DNA of 64,000 nucleotides from Pseudomonas sp. GD03919 (GTDB lineage: Bacteria; Pseudomonadota; Gammaproteobacteria; Pseudomonadales; Pseudomonadaceae): contig NZ_CP104582.1 of NCBI RefSeq assembly GCF_029814935.1, forward strand, positions 496,001-560,000. Reading direction: 5' to 3'. Below are positions 8,947-16,998 of this stretch, one piece after another. The position numbers were made by a program, and so were the translations under genes. Numbering within the stretch: the first letter of the stretch is position 1; every line of letters starts with the position of its first letter. Under the pieces are notes generated by a model. It searched no databases and was not told where the DNA came from. It was given only the letters and a program-made list of their open reading frames with translations.

Positions 8947-10997
8947 TGGCTGATTTTTTTGAGAGTTTAGATAAGGTGCTTCACAGTTCAGGTGCTGCCT
9001 CTCTAATTTCAGTAGATCCAGGTTGGAGGCCGGCGAATGATTTTGTTATTTGTCATGATGTTGATGGCAGGCCTACGGCTGTTTATGGCGCGGCTGTATG
9101 GGATCTGAATCCAGTTAGACTCAAGGCGAGTAAAATTCCAAAAATTAATTTCCGTAAAGTTTTTGATGAGTATGCGCTTGATCAAGAATATTTGATTCAA
9201 GAGCTTAGATGGTTATTGTTCTGTCTGTTTTTTTATGTCAATACCGGACGCTTGGGTAGGATTAGTGCTGGCATGCTCTGCCAGTATTTTCTGACGCTGC
9301 GTACAGCGGCTCGTTTTTGCTATAGCCAAAAAAATAATGCGCTGGTTGGTGTTATCACCCTTCAGCAGCTGTTTACTAATCCGGCTTATCTAAATGCTTA
9401 TAGACACTGGATGGATAAGAATATGTTGGGCCAAACTCAGCGTAAATTGACGCGGTCCATAATTTCACACATGGTTGTAATTGGTGAGGAACGGCTCGGT
9501 TATAAGCTCGCTGGTGTATTTGATCAAGATTTTGGGGCGGATGATGGCGCTGGTAAGCAACACCCTGTTATCCCCACAAGGATATATCTTGATTTAATAA
9601 ATTCGCTGGGCGATTGGATAGATTTGTTGTATCTCCATAAGGACTCTATTGAGCGGTTCTTAAAATGCTTCGAGAAACCACTTTATGGATATACTGTCAA
9701 TCATCAGAGGAAGATATCGGATGGGCTTTCGGTTTTTGAGTTAGATTTTGAGAGTGCTGTAAAAAGGCACAGGTTGGGAAAGGTTTTTGCGGGGGATTTG
9801 TCTTGTGCTGGCCGGGGCGTCCTATCGTCGGCAGTTTTGAAGATTCAGTGGATTTTAAAGACTGTCATCCATACTTATACAGGTATGCGGGATCAGGAGG
9901 TAATGCGTCTTCCTTATAATTGCGTGGATGAGGAGGAAGTGGTTTCTGCAACTAAAGATAATAATGGGGTTGTACGGGATAATCCTATTGTTGTTAATGT
10001 TATTTCTAGTGCAACGAAGTTTACTGGCTATCGTAAGGCTGTTTCTTGGTTGGCTACTGATGAAGTCGTACGAGCTGTTGAGATTGCTCGTTGTATCTGT
10101 CGGGGTTTATCTAGTTTGTACGGAGTTAAGTTCGATAATATGCCGCTTTTTCTGAATCCCGCTGTTATCAATCGGCGCGATACTCAGGTCGGCGTTTCGT
10201 CTTGGAATGAGGTGTCTAAGCCAAGGTTTCTGCTAGATGGTTTTATCATTCAGGCATCTGATCTGCAGGAATTGCAAGTGAGCGACCCTTCTCGTGATTT
10301 TTCAAGAGAAGAGGCATTCAGGGTAGGCTCGCCATGGCCGCTCACAAGCCACCAGTTTCGTCGTTCACTTGCTTTCTATGGCAGCAGCAGTGGTTTCATT
10401 TCTCTTTCCACTCTCCGTAAGCAGTTCAAGCATCTGTCAACTCAGATGACGCGTTACTATGCAAATAATTTTGAAAAGTTAAAAACTATTTTTGGTTATT
10501 ATGATGAGGGTGTGGGTGATTTTGTTTTGCCAAAGCATCACGTGCTATTTGAGTATCAGACAGGCGTGCCTATGAACATGGCTTACGATCTGTTGGCGCA
10601 TGCATTTGGTAGTGATGCTCCTCTTTTTGGTGGTGTTGGTAGTTTTATCTCCAATCAACGTGGAAAAATGGATGGTGGCGACATTCACATCGTGGAGCTC
10701 AGGGCGGATACTCATAAGCAGGCCAGAGACGGGAAAATCTCTTATCATCCTACATTCTTAGGTGGGTGTACTCACATTGGTAAGTGTGAATCATATCTTC
10801 TGGGAGCTATTTCGACCTGTATTAGCTGTAAGGATGGAATCATCGAGAAACATAAGTTGGAAGACGCCATAATGCAAAATGAGAACGATCTTACATTGTA
10901 CGAGTCAGGTTCTGGTGAGTATCAAGTTATAGAGGCTGAATTGCTTGCTTTAAAGAAATTTCGGCAAAAGTTAATTCCTGCTCAAGAGGTGGCTTAA
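8946..10997 (+). CDS. ginC: Tyrosine recombinase, third gene of the module
   Basis: Protein of 683 aa with a recognisable recombinase core: Arg315 in TGMRDQEV, His469 and Arg472 in SHQFRRSLAF, His496 in FKHLSTQ and Tyr504/505 in TRYYANNF. This is a complete R-H-R-H-Y set, so two of the three large proteins appear catalytically competent. A C-terminal segment (GGCTHIGKCESYLLG, then ISTCISCKDG) has four Cys that could form a zinc site. The ATG at 8946 overlaps the TAA of the preceding gene (ATAATGG-type junction), showing translational coupling. The gene ends one base before the fourth gene. Confidence 0.7.
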   Translation: MADFFESLDKVLHSSGAASLISVDPGWRPANDFVICHDVDGRPTAVYGAAVWDLNPVRLKASKIPKINFRKVFDEYALDQEYLIQELRWLLFCLFFYVNTGRLGRISAGMLCQYFLTLRTAARFCYSQKNNALVGVITLQQLFTNPAYLNAYRHWMDKNMLGQTQRKLTRSIISHMVVIGEERLGYKLAGVFDQDFGADDGAGKQHPVIPTRIYLDLINSLGDWIDLLYLHKDSIERFLKCFEKPLYGYTVNHQRKISDGLSVFELDFESAVKRHRLGKVFAGDLSCAGRGVLSSAVLKIQWILKTVIHTYTGMRDQEVMRLPYNCVDEEEVVSATKDNNGVVRDNPIVVNVISSATKFTGYRKAVSWLATDEVVRAVEIARCICRGLSSLYGVKFDNMPLFLNPAVINRRDTQVGVSSWNEVSKPRFLLDGFIIQASDLQELQVSDPSRDFSREEAFRVGSPWPLTSHQFRRSLAFYGSSSGFISLSTLRKQFKHLSTQMTRYYANNFEKLKTIFGYYDEGVGDFVLPKHHVLFEYQTGVPMNMAYDLLAHAFGSDAPLFGGVGSFISNQRGKMDGGDIHIVELRADTHKQARDGKISYHPTFLGGCTHIGKCESYLLGAISTCISCKDGIIEKHKLEDAIMQNENDLTLYESGSGEYQVIEAELLALKKFRQKLIPAQEVA

Positions 10998-10998
10998 G

Positions 10999-11427
10999 AT
11001 GGCTGGAGGCGGCCTTCAGGCGTGTGTGGATGCCTTCGAGCGATTGAAGGCGGGTAAGCCAAACCTCGCAGTTCACGTAGGATTGGATGGTACCAAGATC
11101 ACTGCCGGGATCGTCAGTTTCGAGGCTGGTTTTGATCGGGGCTACTTGAAGAAGAAGCGTCCTGCCCATCAGCCTCTGATTGCCCAAATTGAGGCGTACC
11201 GACATAGCTTCGAATCTTCGAGCGCCTCTAAGGCTTTACAGGTCAAGCGCGCAAACGACAAGGTAAACAAGGCACGTAACGATCTCGAAATTGCTCAATC
11301 ACAGCTCTATCACGTCATGACTCAGAATATTCAACTTGTCGAAAGAGTTCGGCTTCTCGAAGCACAAGTGAAGCAGTTTAGTAATGTGGCCGCGCTCAAG
11401 GGCGGATCTAAGAGCGGTTTAGCATAG
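10999..11427 (+). CDS. ginD: Small coiled-coil protein, fourth gene of the recombinase module
   Basis: Protein of 142 aa starting MAGGGLQACVDAFERLKAG. Residues 65-135 are rich in charged and hydrophobic heptad-like positions (KVNKARNDLEIAQSQLYH, then LVERVRLLEAQVKQF), suggesting a coiled coil. Tn554 TnpC and the fourth protein of GInt islands are similarly small accessory factors, which is the basis for this symbol; sequence homology was not tested. It starts one base after the preceding stop codon, so it belongs to the same operon. No enzymatic motif is visible. Its end, 71 nt before the second hrpB, marks the change from recombinase to helicase coding. Confidence 0.6.
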   Translation: MAGGGLQACVDAFERLKAGKPNLAVHVGLDGTKITAGIVSFEAGFDRGYLKKKRPAHQPLIAQIEAYRHSFESSSASKALQVKRANDKVNKARNDLEIAQSQLYHVMTQNIQLVERVRLLEAQVKQFSNVAALKGGSKSGLA

Positions 11428-11498
11428 TGCGCTATCTGTCCTGTGTTAGTAGTGGCGCTTGGCACTTTCATACTTCGCGGCCAGCACTTGGAGTGCTC

Positions 11499-14018
11499 AT
11501 GAGTTACTTGCCGATCGAGGCAGCCTTACCTCCTCTTCTGACGGCTCTTCAAGGCCGCGACGAGGTTGTCCTGCAAGCGCCTCCTGGTGCGGGTAAAACT
11601 ACCCGTGTACCTCTTGCTCTTCTTGGTGAGTCATGGCTTGAAGGTCAGAGCATCATTATGCTTGAGCCCAGACGCCTGGCTGCACGTGCTGCTGCCGAGC
11701 GAATGGCTTCTGAGCTAGGCGAAAAAGTCGGCGAGACAGTTGGATATCGAATCCGTCTCGAAAGCCGAGTAGGCCCAAACACGAGAATTGAGGTGGTCAC
11801 TGAAGGGATTCTGTCGCGAAGATTGCAGGAAGACCCTTCGCTCGAAGGCGTTGGTGTGGTCATATTCGACGAATTTCATCTCAGGACACTTGAGGCTGAC
11901 CTAGCTCTCGCCTTGTGCCTGAACGGGCGCGAGCTGCTACGGGATGAAAGTCAGCCCCTGAAGATCCTATTGATGTCAGCCACTCTTGAGGGGGAGCGGC
12001 TTTCCAGATTGCTAAATGATGCCCCCATTGTCACCAGTGAGGGACGAATGTTTCCAGTCACTATGGTCTGGGGTAAACCTTATCAACCTGGCGAAGCTCT
12101 TGAGCCCAGAGTCGTTCAAACTTGCCTACAAGCAATTTATGATCAGAGCGGTAGCGTATTAGTATTTCTACCTGGCCAGGCTGAAATCCGTCGCGTTCAC
12201 GAACAACTTATTGAGCATATTGATGGACGCAATGAGGTCTTGCTTTGTCCGCTGCATGGTGAGTTGGATCTTGCTTCTCAGAGAGCCGCTATCGAGCCAG
12301 CGCCGGCCGGCAAGCGTAAGGTGGTATTGGCCACCAATATTGCAGAGACGAGTCTGACCATTGATGGTGTGCGTGTTGTGATTGATGCAGGTATGGCCCG
12401 GGTGCCTCGCTTCGATCCTGTCAGCGGTATGACTCGTCTCGACACACAGCGGATTTCTCGCGCGGCAGCGACCCAGCGTGCCGGGCGGGCGGGACGCCTT
12501 GAAGCAGGTGTCTGTTATCGCCTCTGGTCAGAGGCTCAACATGATCAACTCGTTGCTTATGATGCCGCTGAAATCCTCCAGGCAGATCTATCTGGGTTGG
12601 CACTTCAGCTCTCTCGTTGGGGGGTTAAACCCGAAGAGCTCGCATGGCTTGATGTTCCACCATCGGCATCATTTGCTCAAGCGTGTGATCTACTTTCGCG
12701 TCTTGGGGCGCTCGATGAACGCGGTGTTATTACTGCTCACGGCCAGGCCATGGCCGAGCTGCCAACGCATCCTCGAATAGCTCATCTTCTACTTCGTGGT
12801 CAGGCTTTAGGGCTTGCTAGCCTTGCTTGCGATATAGCTGCGCTGCTGGGTGAAAAAGACATCCTTCGAGGCAGTGGCGCTGATCTTCATGACCGCATAG
12901 CAGCAATGAGAAACGAACCGTCTTCGAAGGCTAACCGCAGTGCAGTTCAGCGTGCTCGCCTTCTTGCACGGCAGTTCCGTGGGCTCCTTAGAGGTTTGGC
13001 ATCAGCCCCGGTAGCTGATAGCGATGATGCGCACTGGTTGGGTGCTCTTCTAGCTTTCGCGTACCCCGACCGGGTAGCACGGCAGCGCGTTGATGGTGGT
13101 GCTGGCTACAGGCTCGCAAATGGACGGGCTGCTCAGTTCGGTGGGCCTGACGCACTAATGAAAGAGCCTTGGCTGGTAGTCGCTGATCTTGGTAGTCGTC
13201 AGGGGCAACGTGAGGAGCGTATATACCTCGCGGCTGCACTTTCCCCTGAGCTTTTCGACACTGTACTCGCTGAACAAGTGGTACAGCGTGACAAGATTGA
13301 GTGGGATGAGCGTGAAGGTATCCTCAAGGCTGAGAGGCAGCGCTGTGTTGGTGAACTGGCTCTAAGTTCGGAGGCCTTGTCTGGGCTCAGCGAAGAAACA
13401 CGCACCAAGGCTTTGACTGATCTGGTTCGTCGCAAGGGACTTGAGTTGCTTCCCTGGACTCCCGAGTTGCGCCAGTGGCAAGCACGTGTGGATCTCGTTC
13501 GCCAACTGGATCTTGAGATGCAAGGCCAAAGTGAATGGCCAGACTTATCCGATGCTGCTCTGCTTTCATCGTTAGACGAATGGCTGGCTCCGTATTTGGG
13601 ACGGGTTAGCCGCCTCAGCCATTTCACCAGTCTCGACCTGCAAAGTATCCTTCAGGGGCTGCTGCCCTGGCCACTTCCACAGAAGCTGGATGAGTTGGCA
13701 CCAAAAGCACTGAAGGTGCCTTCGGGGTCGCGCATTGCTATCGACTATTCAGTGCGTCCTCCTGTACTAGCCGTGAGGTTGCAAGAGCTATTTGGGCTGG
13801 CTGAAACACCGCACATTGTCGGTGGTCGACAGCGTGTATTGCTGCACCTCCTGTCTCCGGCAAGGCGACCGGTGCAGGTAACTCAGGATTTGGCCAGCTT
13901 CTGGGCGAATACCTATGGTGAGGTTAAGAAAGACCTGAAAGGCAGGTATCCCAAACATTGGTGGCCTGAAGATCCTATGGACGCAGAGCCAACAGCCAGA
14001 ACCAAACCGCGATTGTAA
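11499..14018 (+). CDS. hrpB: ATP-dependent helicase HrpB, complete second copy
   Basis: Full-length DEAH-type RNA-helicase-family protein of 839 aa. Motif I is GAPPGAGKTTRVP-like (APPGAGKTT), motif II is DEFH, motif III MSATLEG, motif V ATNIAETSLTIDG and motif VI QRAGRAGR; the C-terminal HrpB domain ends GRYPKHWWPEDP. ATG at 11499 is preferred over the upstream GTG at 11427 because GGAG stands 6 nt before it and the protein then starts MSYLPIEAALPPLL, the usual HrpB start. Codon use is clearly less GC-rich than in the fragment at 3380-5499; one 26-residue stretch is identical in protein but has 16 synonymous changes in 78 nt. It lies directly behind the recombinase operon and is probably island-borne, replacing the broken host gene. 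Confidence 0.92.
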   Translation: MSYLPIEAALPPLLTALQGRDEVVLQAPPGAGKTTRVPLALLGESWLEGQSIIMLEPRRLAARAAAERMASELGEKVGETVGYRIRLESRVGPNTRIEVVTEGILSRRLQEDPSLEGVGVVIFDEFHLRTLEADLALALCLNGRELLRDESQPLKILLMSATLEGERLSRLLNDAPIVTSEGRMFPVTMVWGKPYQPGEALEPRVVQTCLQAIYDQSGSVLVFLPGQAEIRRVHEQLIEHIDGRNEVLLCPLHGELDLASQRAAIEPAPAGKRKVVLATNIAETSLTIDGVRVVIDAGMARVPRFDPVSGMTRLDTQRISRAAATQRAGRAGRLEAGVCYRLWSEAQHDQLVAYDAAEILQADLSGLALQLSRWGVKPEELAWLDVPPSASFAQACDLLSRLGALDERGVITAHGQAMAELPTHPRIAHLLLRGQALGLASLACDIAALLGEKDILRGSGADLHDRIAAMRNEPSSKANRSAVQRARLLARQFRGLLRGLASAPVADSDDAHWLGALLAFAYPDRVARQRVDGGAGYRLANGRAAQFGGPDALMKEPWLVVADLGSRQGQREERIYLAAALSPELFDTVLAEQVVQRDKIEWDEREGILKAERQRCVGELALSSEALSGLSEETRTKALTDLVRRKGLELLPWTPELRQWQARVDLVRQLDLEMQGQSEWPDLSDAALLSSLDEWLAPYLGRVSRLSHFTSLDLQSILQGLLPWPLPQKLDELAPKALKVPSGSRIAIDYSVRPPVLAVRLQELFGLAETPHIVGGRQRVLLHLLSPARRPVQVTQDLASFWANTYGEVKKDLKGRYPKHWWPEDPMDAEPTARTKPRL

Positions 14019-14030
14019 TTGAAGTGTTGA

Positions 14031-14261
14031 CTATCGCGTAATTGATGAGCTGAAGACGGGGCCGAGCACTCCAATTGGCAATGTATCTATTTGCTCCTCG
14101 ATCCGACCGGCCAACAGCATGTCATTCTTGCTTGGGAAATGACGTAGAAGGAAACGAGCGTCGCGCCGAACGCGTTCGGGCAAAGATGTGTCTTTGGAAA
14201 GCTCGACCAGAAAGTCGTATGTCTGTACCACGGCGCGGGTACGTTCGTGGGGGGTGGTCAT
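14031..14261 (-). CDS. Small BPSL0761-like protein (76 aa)
   Basis: Small hydrophilic protein starting MTTPHERTRAVVQTYDFLVE and continuing with a VRRDARFLLRHFPSKNDML segment, which I recognise as the pattern of the uncharacterised BPSL0761 family found near mobile and accessory genes in proteobacteria. No function is known. ATG at 14261 follows GGAGATGGAAAA, a good ribosome site. It is convergent with the complete hrpB, leaving only 12 nt between stops. Confidence 0.6.
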   Translation of the reverse strand: MTTPHERTRAVVQTYDFLVELSKDTSLPERVRRDARFLLRHFPSKNDMLLAGRIEEQIDTLPIGVLGPVFSSSITR

Positions 14262-14324
14262 TTTTCCATCTCCAGCATTTATAGTTTTCCTACCTAAACC
14301 AAGGCAGACATAGTCAAAGGGCCT

Positions 14325-14771
14325 TCACCTTGGTAGGTGTAGTTCCGCTGAGAAGATCGTGTGAGTGCTCAACTGCTCGTCCAAATGCGAGTCTGCTGAA
14401 GTGGAATACGTTCTACCTCCTTCTACGTGATACACATACCCAAGCTCTTGACCCTGTGCGTTACGGATTGCTGTGACCTTCAGCAGAGGCTCCATCATCC
14501 AGCGTCCCGCCTTGTTTATGTGAGCCGGTGTTACGAGTTGGGCCTGCTCCAGCCAGGCATTATCGGTTTTTGCTTCCACTATCTGCTCAAGCAATGGGGT
14601 GGTCGGAACCATTAACATGCTTCGATAAGCCTCCTGACCATCATCCTCTACGATCTGTAGGTAGAACCAAGGCCAGGCGACATCTTGCTCGATAAATGAC
14701 CAGAACTGCACGCCGTTGGGGCTATGGGAGAGCCCAGAAAGCAGCTCCGCATTGCGATCAGTCTTAAACAC
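14325..14771 (-). CDS. Hypothetical protein (148 aa)
   Basis: I do not recognise this family. The protein is soluble with no signal peptide, is rich in aromatic and acidic residues (FWSFIEQDVAWPWFYLQIVED) and ends with HTIFSAELHLPR. The GTG start at 14771 is supported by AAGGAG five bases upstream. It reads in the same direction as the BPSL0761-like gene 63 nt downstream and may share its transcript. Coding likelihood rests on the good ribosome site, the length and the lack of a competing frame. Confidence 0.5.
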   Translation of the reverse strand: MFKTDRNAELLSGLSHSPNGVQFWSFIEQDVAWPWFYLQIVEDDGQEAYRSMLMVPTTPLLEQIVEAKTDNAWLEQAQLVTPAHINKAGRWMMEPLLKVTAIRNAQGQELGYVYHVEGGRTYSTSADSHLDEQLSTHTIFSAELHLPR

Positions 14772-14933
14772 CTTTAGCTCCTTGTTGATATGTAATCATC
14801 GATTGATGGAAAACATATTCAGCCGTTTTGGTTGATCATGACCTGCCAATAATCTTACGCGTGGCCGCCCATCATTTACGGTAAGTCACATAATGAATGC
14901 GTACGACTAGACTGGTGTCAGTAAAAATACTAA

Positions 14934-15233
14934 TCAGCCGCACTGGCCTCCTATCAGTCGAATCTTAATGCTGTAGTCCATATGGCGTTCAGTTTCATGT
15001 AGATCTTTTGGTTTGAAGTCGCGTCGAGAAAAATTAACGATTTCCGAGTCAGAGAACCCATACTCCTGCATCTTCTTTAACGTGCACGAGCAGAGTGCAG
15101 GTGACGTCCCGTGCGCAATTGACGCAGACTCGCATCTTTTAACCAGCTACTGAACTCCAGTTTCTTCAGCAAAGGCTCCTGAATGCAGAGACATTGCAAA
15201 TGATATGAAAGCAGCTATGCCAATAGTCCTCAT
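14934..15233 (-). pseudogene. Small secreted protein gene interrupted by an amber codon
   Basis: Read from ATG at 15233 on the minus strand, the first 22 codons give a clear signal peptide (MRTIGIAAFISFAMSLHSGA, then FA). After EETGVQ there is an in-frame TAG at 15147-15149, then the same frame continues for 70 codons (LVKRCES ... LCSCTLKKMQEYGF ... GGQCG) to TGA at 14934. The mature part has four Cys, typical of a disulfide-bonded periplasmic protein. An AGAAGGA ribosome site precedes the ATG by about 12 nt. The single stop codon in an otherwise intact frame suggests a recent nonsense mutation. The family is not recognised. Confidence 0.55.
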
Positions 15234-15392
15234 ATATCTTTAACATCCTTCTTTTTAACTACTTACTTATCTGCAATTAATTAAATTGCGCTTGAAATAC
15301 AGCCGTTTGCGGAGGCGGCATGTGTAGGAAGGCGCTCCTCAAATTCGGTCGGTGGTGACGCCATACCACGTAGGAGGTCATGTTCTACCAAA

Positions 15393-15410
15393 TTCACAGT
15401 ATACTGTGAA
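15393..15410. promoter_or_regulatory. Perfect 18-bp palindrome, probable operator
   Basis: TTCACAGTATACTGTGAA is a perfect inverted repeat 49 bp before the GTG start of a small XRE-type regulator. Controller-type helix-turn-helix proteins commonly bind such sites next to their own genes, so autoregulation is likely, though inferred. Confidence 0.6.
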
Positions 15411-15458
15411 GACCGGAGATGCCACCGCCCAGATAGTCCTTCCTTTTGGGGGGCATCT

Positions 15459-15692
15459 GTGGAAGTCGGATTAGCGTTCGGAAAGGTCTTGCGCAGACGG
15501 CGTATTGAGGCAGGTTTCACCCAGGAGCAATTGGCCCTTGAGGCAGCATTGCAGCGTAACTACGTCAGCCTGATGGAACGGGGCATCAATCAGCCAACGA
15601 TCACCACTCTTATCAAGCTGGCCGTCCCCTTGGGATGCACGGCAGCTGAGATCGTCGACGAAGTAGAACGGCTCGTGGCAGACGAACGCTGA
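15459..15692 (+). CDS. XRE-family helix-turn-helix regulator (77 aa)
   Basis: Small DNA-binding protein with a Cro/C1 helix-turn-helix over residues 9-63: LRRRRIEAGFTQEQLALEAAL as the first helices, then YVSLMERGINQPTITTLIKLA. Length and layout match controller proteins of restriction-modification systems and free-standing XRE repressors. The start is GTG at 15459 behind a G-run. An 18-bp palindrome upstream is its likely operator. No restriction or methylase gene is present nearby, so it appears to be an orphan regulator. The AbrB-like gene 46 nt downstream may be co-transcribed. Confidence 0.75.
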   Translation: MEVGLAFGKVLRRRRIEAGFTQEQLALEAALQRNYVSLMERGINQPTITTLIKLAVPLGCTAAEIVDEVERLVADER

Positions 15693-15738
15693 ATACCGGC
15701 CGCCTAAGGCCTCACCCAACCTGCTTCTTGGAGTCGCG

Positions 15739-15984
15739 ATGAAACATCATTTGGTGGTCGAAGACTGGGAGGGCGATGGCGCCATTCGCTTGCCCGACGA
15801 CGTTCTGCAGGAGATGGGAGTCGATGTTGGGAGTACGCTCTACTTACTTGAGGAGTACGTAGGCACTACCCGCTGCCTAGTGCTCAGTAAGACACCGCGC
15901 ATTCCTGATCGCCTTGATGAGCTGGTTAGCCAATGGGAGTCTTACGGCGAAGCTCCAGGCAACTTGGCAGCCAAGGATGGATGA
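15739..15984 (+). CDS. AbrB/SpoVT-like small protein (81 aa)
   Basis: Protein of 81 aa whose N-terminal half has the swapped-hairpin pattern of AbrB/MazE-like DNA-binding domains: a DGAIRLPDDVLQEMGVDVGS segment followed by strands TLYLLEE and RCLVLSK. Such proteins are often antitoxins, but no toxin gene follows; the next recognisable sequence is a helicase fragment on the other strand. A GGAG site precedes the ATG at 15739 by 5 nt. The role is inferred from fold pattern only. Confidence 0.5.
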   Translation: MKHHLVVEDWEGDGAIRLPDDVLQEMGVDVGSTLYLLEEYVGTTRCLVLSKTPRIPDRLDELVSQWESYGEAPGNLAAKDG

Positions 15985-16023
15985 GCTGCCTCCATCGACA
16001 GTTTTCAGGGTCAAGCTTTCGAA

Positions 16024-16500
16024 TTATCCAACCATGGCATCAGGGCTGCATACCACCAGCTTCATCGATCCTCGGGTCATGGCTACGTACAGGTGCTGTG
16101 CATTCATATTCTCTGTGTTCAGCACTACCGCTACTTCTGCCTCCAGCCCCTTGAGCAGTAGAGTGCTTCCCACTGCACGCTTGGGTAAAGGTCGGCCCAA
16201 TAGTCGGTTTTCTTCCCGCACTCTCCTGGCGGCTTCCGCCAGCGGTATGGTTCCTGGTGCGGCCTCCCGCAATGCCTTTAGCACGCTGTAAAGAATGGCG
16301 GGTCGGTGCACGCGCACGCTTGGCATGGCGCGCAGCTCCGACAACAGCGCAGCGGCGGCGGCAATAGACGGTGCGTGCAGGAATGCCAAGGCTCGGCTCT
16401 CCGCTTCGGACGGCGGATTCCTGGCGGTTCCTCGCGCTAACGAATCCAGACGCCGGGTAAGCTCTGGTACACCTACATTGGTCATGACGCTCTGCGCTAG
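16024..16500 (-). pseudogene. 3' fragment of a UvrD-type helicase gene
   Basis: The minus strand encodes about 153 residues matching the C-terminal end of superfamily-I helicases. Motif V/VI-like sequence is visible as STLLLKGLEAEVAVVLNTEN followed by HLYVAMTRGSMKLVV. Full-length relatives exceed 500 aa, so the N-terminal ATPase half, including Walker A, is missing. The frame simply begins where the sequence changes to amtB near 16495, so this is a truncated remnant rather than a small gene. UvrD-like helicases are frequent in accessory and defence loci, which may explain its origin. Confidence 0.7.
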
Positions 16501-16751
16501 GGTTAGTCGGCGCCATCCTCACCGGCGTGTTCTGCGTGCCGGAGCTGGGCGGCTACGTCGAAGGCAGAGAGATCATTCCGCAAGTCTGGGCACAGCTAAA
16601 GAGCGTGCTGTTCACCTTCGTCTACTGCTTCGCCGTCAGTTGGGTGCTGCTCAAGCTGGTCGACAAGCTGGTCGGTCTGCGCGTCGACGAACAGGCCGAG
16701 GACATAGGCCTGGACCTCGCCGAGCACAACGAGACGGCCTACAACCACTAG
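16494..16751 (+). pseudogene. amtB: amtB 3' fragment, ammonium transporter
   Basis: About 85 codons of the C-terminal end of an Amt/Rh ammonium channel: VGAILTGVFCVPELGGYVEG, then two membrane helices (VLFTFVYCFAVSWVLLKLV) and the conserved tail GLRVDEQAEDIGLDLAEHNE TAYN that interacts with GlnK in the family. The upstream three quarters of the gene are absent. The join to the helicase fragment lies near 16495. The local GC-rich base composition is core-type, so this is the left edge of ordinary chromosome after the accessory segment. It cannot make a functional transporter. Confidence 0.85.
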
Positions 16752-16757
16752 GGGGTA

Positions 16758-16791
16758 CGCAACGCCGGGTTCTGCCCGGCGTTGCGCTTTG
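16758..16791 (+). terminator. Intrinsic terminator after amtB
   Basis: GCAACGCCGGG and CCCGGCGTTGC form an 11-bp GC-rich stem with a short loop, followed by GCTTTGG. It lies just downstream of the amtB stop codon. The U-tract is short. Confidence 0.6.
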
Positions 16792-16946
16792 GCGGTTTCG
16801 TAGCCCATGGACGGAGCCGCTGCGGAGTGAAGCGCGCACGGCGCGGGTTTCCGCCACGATCAGTACCAGGCGCGGCGCAACGGTAGCCCGGTCGCCGACG
16901 AGACGGCTCCAATCGCAGGCGGAGGCTGGGAGCCGCGAGGCGCGAA

Positions 16947-16984
16947 CAAAAAAGGGGGGCGCCGATTCGGCGCCCCCCTTTTTC
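16947..16984. terminator. Bidirectional intrinsic terminator
   Basis: A-run, GGGGGGCGCCG, loop ATT, CGGCGCCCCCC, T-run: a near-perfect hairpin flanked by A and T tracts that can act on both strands. It lies 15 nt after the stop codon of the minus-strand porin and would also block any read-through from amtB. Confidence 0.8.
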
Positions 16985-16998
16985 TACCGCAGTCCCGC

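Noticed and set aside
16800..16930. REP-like GTAGCCC motifs between amtB and the porin
   Set aside because: Only short degenerate motifs are present, without a paired, conserved stem that would support a REP element.
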